From Candidatus Woesearchaeota archaeon (GTDB lineage Archaea; Nanobdellota; Nanobdellia; Woesearchaeales; GW2011-AR9): DNA of 9,241 nt. A model generated the notes under the pieces. That model did not search any database. It was not told the DNA's origin and saw only the letters and a program-made list of their open reading frames with translations. The DNA is taken from positions 1 to 9,241 of the forward strand of contig JACQNF010000082.1 of NCBI GenBank assembly GCA_016203215.1. Direction: 5' to 3'. Position numbers and translations under genes: made by a program. Of the stretch, positions 6,835 through 9,241 are shown one piece after another (position 1 is the stretch's first letter; every line of letters starts with the position of its first letter).

Positions 6835-7458
6835 CTATCCGTACTTTTCCCCTACTTTGTGGAGATACATGTCTGTTTTCTCTGCAGCTGTTTTAAGTTC
6901 TTGAATGCTGTGAGCCATTGGACGGTAATGTTCATGCCACTTGAGGAAAATGTATGGCAAAGTCAGCACTAACCCGGAAAAGAAAATTTCAGTTGCCGCA
7001 TCAAAAGGAACATTCCGATAGTGTGCAGTTACTAACTCCGTCCCTGCAACAAGACCGAATATGCTGAGAGTCAGTCGTTCATCTTGTCTTATTTTCTGTT
7101 GACGCGGCTTCGTCATAAAATACGTGTGATCAATCGCAGCAACACCAACCTCATTTAAAGATGAGATAATCTCTCGAGTATACTCATCAAAGTCAGTATC
7201 CTCTCGTGGTGCGCGAAGTTTATTCTTCGTGGTGGAATAGTGGGATATAATTGGTTCAATTAATGAGCTGTACGAGGCCGCTTTTTGTGCAACTGCAAGG
7301 GCAAGTTTGTTCTCTTGGAAGAAAGCATCAATTGTCGCAACCGCCTCTTTAAGATTATCTTCTGGGATAGATATTGTTTCGCTTCCCAAAACAAATCCTT
7401 TCTGTTCTATTGCCGTTTCAAGAGTCTCAACAATTGACACAAGGCTTTTTTGTCCCAC
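6835..7458 (-). CDS. Hypothetical membrane protein, 207 aa, unrecognised; controlled by a second structured leader
   Basis: I do not recognise this protein. Residues 1-125 are soluble and largely helical, with heptad-like stretches at 1-20 and 33-75. Two hydrophobic segments follow, about 129-145 and 153-173, joined by a short loop containing His146-Tyr147-Arg148, which suggests a membrane hairpin. The tail 174-207 is charged and helical (HEHYRPMAHSIQELK). The start is GTG at 7456-7458, chosen because AAAGGAGG (7465-7472, minus strand) lies 6 nt upstream. The 124-nt leader in front is homologous to part of the RNA at 5189-5451, so this gene and the 213/222-aa operon, which converge here with a 5-bp gap, are probably co-regulated. 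A membrane-anchored partner of those proteins is possible but unproven. Confidence 0.75.
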   Translation of the reverse strand: MGQKSLVSIVETLETAIEQKGFVLGSETISIPEDNLKEAVATIDAFFQENKLALAVAQKAASYSSLIEPIISHYSTTKNKLRAPREDTDFDEYTREIISSLNEVGVAAIDHTYFMTKPRQQKIRQDERLTLSIFGLVAGTELVTAHYRNVPFDAATEIFFSGLVLTLPYIFLKWHEHYRPMAHSIQELKTAAEKTDMYLHKVGEKYG

Positions 7459-7582
7459 TACGTTCCTCCTTTAATCACCTCTTTTTATAGTCAACCAAGA
7501 AAGTCTTGCTCGAGCAAGACGCCACTTAGTTGACCGTTAAGAGTCCAACCGGATATTGAAGACTTTGTTGGACGACTAAAGG
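7459..7582 (-). ncRNA. Structured 5' leader of the 207-aa gene, homologous to the RNA at 5189-5451
   Basis: Read on the minus strand from the predicted transcription start at about 7582. A closing stem pairs CCTTTAGTC (7574-7582) with GATTAAAGG (7468-7476): 9 bp including one G-U, and it covers the SD. Hairpin A' is GTCCAAC 7567-7573 with GTTGGAC 7543-7549. Hairpin B' pairs 7528-7535 with 7489-7496 (6 Watson-Crick plus end wobbles) and carries the 18-nt palindrome GTCTTGCTCGAGCAAGAC (7503-7520) as its inner stem. TAGTCGTCCAAC (7567-7578) is identical to 5225-5236 of the other RNA, and 7530-7549 matches 5240-5259 at 17 of 20 positions. The inner 7-bp stem is kept although its sequence differs completely. 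The closing stem would hide the SD; TAGTC could also pair with GACTA at 7488-7492, offering an alternative state. Confidence 0.7.
7465..7472 (-). promoter_or_regulatory. Shine-Dalgarno site fixing the GTG start at 7458
   Basis: AAAGGAGG on the minus strand lies 6 nt before GTG (7456-7458). Its first five bases are part of the helix with the leader's 5' end (7574-7582), so access by the ribosome depends on that helix opening. Confidence 0.8.
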
Positions 7583-7600
7583 TTCGAGAGAGAGAGGAAT

Positions 7601-7608
7601 CTATATAA
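7601..7608 (-). promoter_or_regulatory. TATA box of the 207-aa gene's leader
   Basis: The minus strand reads TTATATAG. With normal spacing the start falls at about 7579-7582, the beginning of the leader's closing stem. The box is nearly symmetrical and could also fire on the plus strand (start about 7630) for the GNAT gene. Confidence 0.55.
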
Positions 7609-7634
7609 GAATATCTTTCTACTTCCGTGAAAAG

Positions 7635-7646
7635 AATTTAAGAATA
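7635..7646 (+). promoter_or_regulatory. Possible TATA box of the GNAT gene
   Basis: AATTTAAGAATA is centred about 28 nt before the ATG at 7669, giving a leaderless or nearly leaderless transcript. The box is weaker than the others in the window, and the symmetrical box at 7601-7608 is an alternative. Confidence 0.4.
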
Positions 7647-7668
7647 GGCAGTTTTTTATGCTCTCACA

Positions 7669-8007
7669 ATGGATCTAAAGCAAGTACCCCTCTCTGCATC
7701 TGGCGTTAAAATAAGTATTATCGATAATGATCTCGAAGTTGCTCGGGCGAGAGTATATATTCTCAATAATGACAGTCACGAACAACCATTTGGCTTTCTT
7801 GAAGATGTTTTTGTCCATGAACGCTATCGCAATCAGGGTTTAGGTTCGCGTATCGTACGTGAAGCAATGAGGGTTGCAAAAGAAAAAAGCTGTTATAAAC
7901 TTATTTGCACAAGCCGTTTTGAAAATGAACACGTACATCGTCTCTACAGTAAGATTGGGTTTGCTGAGCACGGGAAAGAGTTCAGGATAAACTTTGATGA
8001 ATCATAA
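7669..8007 (+). CDS. GNAT-family N-acetyltransferase, 112 aa
   Basis: A small acetyl-CoA-dependent acetyltransferase. Motif A is clear: the strand GFLEDVFVHERY (42-53) followed by RNQGLGSRIV (54-63), carrying the R/Q-x-x-G-x-G/A pyrophosphate-binding signature (Arg54, Gly57, Gly59), then the helix REAMRVAKE. Motif B is NEHVHRLYSKIGF (86-98), with the Tyr93 expected near the CoA thiol. The N-terminal substrate-side region is short, so this is a minimal one-domain GNAT. The sequence does not reveal its acceptor (protein N-terminus, small amine or antibiotic). There is no SD, and the ATG follows CTCTCACA, the same context as lhr. It lies downstream of the divergent leader promoter and upstream of two separately promoted genes. 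Confidence 0.92.
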   Translation: MDLKQVPLSASGVKISIIDNDLEVARARVYILNNDSHEQPFGFLEDVFVHERYRNQGLGSRIVREAMRVAKEKSCYKLICTSRFENEHVHRLYSKIGFAEHGKEFRINFDES

Positions 8008-8068
8008 AAGAGAAATTGACAAGTCTCACCGGCCACAGACTGTTTCCCCTAACTTCTCACCATAAATC

Positions 8069-8077
8069 TTTTAAATA
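8069..8077 (+). promoter_or_regulatory. TATA box of the 58-aa gene; leaderless start
   Basis: TTTTAAATA is centred 25 nt before the ATG at 8098, placing the transcription start on the start codon. This supports the small gene as real. Confidence 0.65.
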
Positions 8078-8097
8078 TGATCCGCACTTGAACACGA

Positions 8098-8274
8098 ATG
8101 ACTAACACAATCACACCTCACGATTCCCCGGTAACCGCGGGGTCGCCGTATGAAGACTTGAAGAAAGAGAAGTTGGATAAAAAGAAAAAGAACCCTTTTG
8201 ATCAGATGCTTGATGAGTTAGAAAAGTATGAAGAAGGGTGTGATGAGAAAGATTTAATGTCGTCTGGAGAATAA
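8098..8274 (+). CDS. Small charged hypothetical protein, 58 aa
   Basis: This short gene begins MTNTITPHDSPV and ends KDLMSSGE. The N-terminal 17 residues are polar and probably disordered; residues 18-52 are strongly charged, with a basic run (KKEKLDKKKKNP, 22-33) followed by an acidic helix (FDQMLDELEKYEEGCDEKDL, 34-53). It has one cysteine. Support for coding: a TATA box at exact leaderless spacing, a frame open to its stop at 8272-8274, and no other feature in the interval. The basic-then-acidic layout might suit a nucleic-acid- or protein-binding adaptor, but I assign no function. It ends 35 nt before the membrane protein gene, which has its own TATA box. Confidence 0.65.
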   Translation: MTNTITPHDSPVTAGSPYEDLKKEKLDKKKKNPFDQMLDELEKYEEGCDEKDLMSSGE

Positions 8275-8280
8275 GAGTCA

Positions 8281-8288
8281 TTAAATAT
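8281..8288 (+). promoter_or_regulatory. TATA box of the flippase-like gene; leaderless start
   Basis: TTAAATAT is centred about 25 nt before the ATG at 8310, so the transcript would start at the ATG. This spacing also favours ATG 8310 over the TTG at 8307. Confidence 0.6.
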
Positions 8289-8309
8289 CCCGTTCTCCGG
8301 GCAAAATTG

Positions 8310-9203
8310 ATGGCGTTCACGTTCTCTCGCTCTAAACTTCTTCAGAAGTATGCGTTCTGGAAAGGTATCCAAATACTCGTTCTCGTCTTGTTCTTCGGGT
8401 ACGTTCTCTTTTTCTTTTGGAAATACGGGGCAAATCTGCAGTTTTCACGTATTCTCCATTTTTGGAAAGAGAGCGTCACTATTCTCGGCTTGGCCGTCGC
8501 GTTCTTGATGGCGAAATCATTTATCTTGTATGCGGGAGGATGGATGTTTGGCAAACGCCAGCGTTATGCTCATTACGTCAAGGTATATTGCGCATCGCTG
8601 TTCATCGAATTGACGACGTTCTCGGGGAAATTTGGCGCAGATGGCTTCAAGATCTTGTTCTGGAATGACCTCTCCCTCAAGCGGCGGTTTCAATTGATCT
8701 TGCTGGTGCGGGGTATTGAGATGGTTTCGTTCTTGATTTTCTTTTGCTATCTTTATTTTTCACCATCACTGTCATTGCTTCTTGTTCTCCTTGCTCTTGC
8801 TGTTCTCTCTGTCGTAGAGAAATGGCGAAGGGGAAATAATTCGTTCACTCCCGTTCTGATGAGCATGGTTCTCCTCTCGCTGTTGTCGTACGGCATCCTG
8901 CTTCTCCAGCTGAGCATCGTCTTTAGCGCTCTAGGGGTCATTATTTCGTCAGAAACTCTTACTTCGTTCCTCGTGTCTCATGGTCTTGGGGCGATTTCAC
9001 AATTACCTCTCGGCTTAGGCGTTAAGGATTTCTCGTTGGCATACCTTCTTCGGAACTCTTTACCTACGGAAACAATCTTTTTTGCTTTAATTTGGGTTCG
9101 GCTGTTCAGCGATTTTTGTGTCCTCTTGTTGGGCGGTTTATTTTCTGTTTTGTATTTCCGGAGGAAAGGGAAGAACGAGGATTTGAATGAATCCGTATCG
9201 TGA
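8310..9203 (+). CDS. Multi-pass membrane protein, lysylphosphatidylglycerol synthase TM-region / UPF0104 family (flippase-like), 297 aa
   Basis: A polytopic membrane protein with about seven or eight hydrophobic segments (roughly 17-37, 55-78, 88-103, 128-150, 153-169, 181-209, 219-238, 255-283). SGKFGADGFK (105-114) resembles the PGxLGExxR loop, and GAISQLPLGLGVKDFSLAYLL (227-247) matches the late LPxGxGxxExxL motif of the LPG-synthase TM domain family (PF03706/COG0392). Family members translocate or act on lipid-linked substrates; in archaea they are often found with glycolipid and glycosylation genes, but no such gene is adjacent here. The extra-cytoplasmic catalytic domain of MprF is absent, so this is the membrane module alone. 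The tail after 284 is short and charged (RRKGKNEDLNE), predicted cytoplasmic. The ATG at 8310 is preferred to the TTG at 8307 on TATA spacing. Confidence 0.8.
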   Translation: MAFTFSRSKLLQKYAFWKGIQILVLVLFFGYVLFFFWKYGANLQFSRILHFWKESVTILGLAVAFLMAKSFILYAGGWMFGKRQRYAHYVKVYCASLFIELTTFSGKFGADGFKILFWNDLSLKRRFQLILLVRGIEMVSFLIFFCYLYFSPSLSLLLVLLALAVLSVVEKWRRGNNSFTPVLMSMVLLSLLSYGILLLQLSIVFSALGVIISSETLTSFLVSHGLGAISQLPLGLGVKDFSLAYLLRNSLPTETIFFALIWVRLFSDFCVLLLGGLFSVLYFRRKGKNEDLNESVS

Positions 9204-9210
9204 TTTAAGT

Positions 9211-9228
9211 ATTCTTTTCTCTCTTTCG
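9211..9228 (+). terminator. Possible T-rich transcription terminator of the membrane protein gene
   Basis: An 18-nt pyrimidine/T-rich stretch (ATTCTTTTCTCTCTTTCG) begins 8 nt after the stop codon. Archaeal termination commonly uses T-rich tracts without a hairpin. The window ends shortly afterwards. Confidence 0.4.
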
Positions 9229-9241
9229 TAGTAGTCAACAA

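Noticed and set aside
7503..7520. 18-bp perfect palindrome as a DNA-binding operator
   Set aside because: It lies inside the transcribed leader and occupies the same position as the non-identical 7-bp inner hairpin of the other RNA, so an RNA stem explains it better. A protein-binding role is not excluded.
7481..7600. tRNA gene (GGTTCGA at 7581-7587 looks like a T-loop)
   Set aside because: No acceptor stem, D-arm or anticodon arm can be built around it on either strand. The hairpins present belong to the minus-strand leader.

Overview
The window looks archaeal. The first gene is an archaeal/eukaryal-type Kae1 (TsaD family), the large gene is an Lhr-type helicase, and most start codons sit about 25 nt downstream of an A/T-rich TATA-like box with no Shine-Dalgarno (SD) sequence, which is the leaderless arrangement common in archaea. 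Several orphan proteins and a divergent Kae1 would suit a fast-evolving lineage such as DPANN, but that placement is inference.

Layout. 1-929 (+) is the 3' part of kae1, cut by the window edge. 934-1317 (-) is a 127-aa orphan convergent with it. 1436-2221 (+) is a TraB/TIKI-like protein that meets the convergent 957-aa Lhr helicase (2230-5103, -). The 392-bp gap 5104-5495 holds divergent promoters and a strongly structured RNA at 5189-5451. That RNA forms the 5' leader of two orphan genes (5496-6137 and 6161-6829, +). A third orphan, a small predicted membrane protein (6835-7458, -), converges on them. It has its own structured leader (7459-7582, -). On the right are a GNAT acetyltransferase (7669-8007, +), a 58-aa charged protein (8098-8274, +) and a multi-pass membrane protein of the lysylphosphatidylglycerol-synthase TM / UPF0104 type (8310-9203, +).

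Most notable observation. The two leaders, in opposite orientations about 2.3 kb apart, are homologous. They share one 12-nt identical block and a second block matching at 17 of 20 positions, and they keep the same two consecutive hairpins. One U-A to C-G compensatory change and one A-U to G-U change fall in the second hairpin. They precede the only two clear SD sites I found in the window. In the second leader, the predicted 5' end pairs with the SD. In the first, one strand of a 10-bp helix can pair either with its helix partner or with the SD, because the partner and the SD region are near copies of each other. This looks like a cis-regulatory RNA family (riboswitch-like or protein-binding) that controls translation of orphan proteins. 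I cannot assign it to a known family, and its ligand is unknown.

The remaining genes are housekeeping-like (Kae1 for the tRNA t6A modification, Lhr for DNA repair/recombination) or generic (GNAT, TraB-like, flippase-like). I see no transposase, CRISPR array, tRNA or rRNA.
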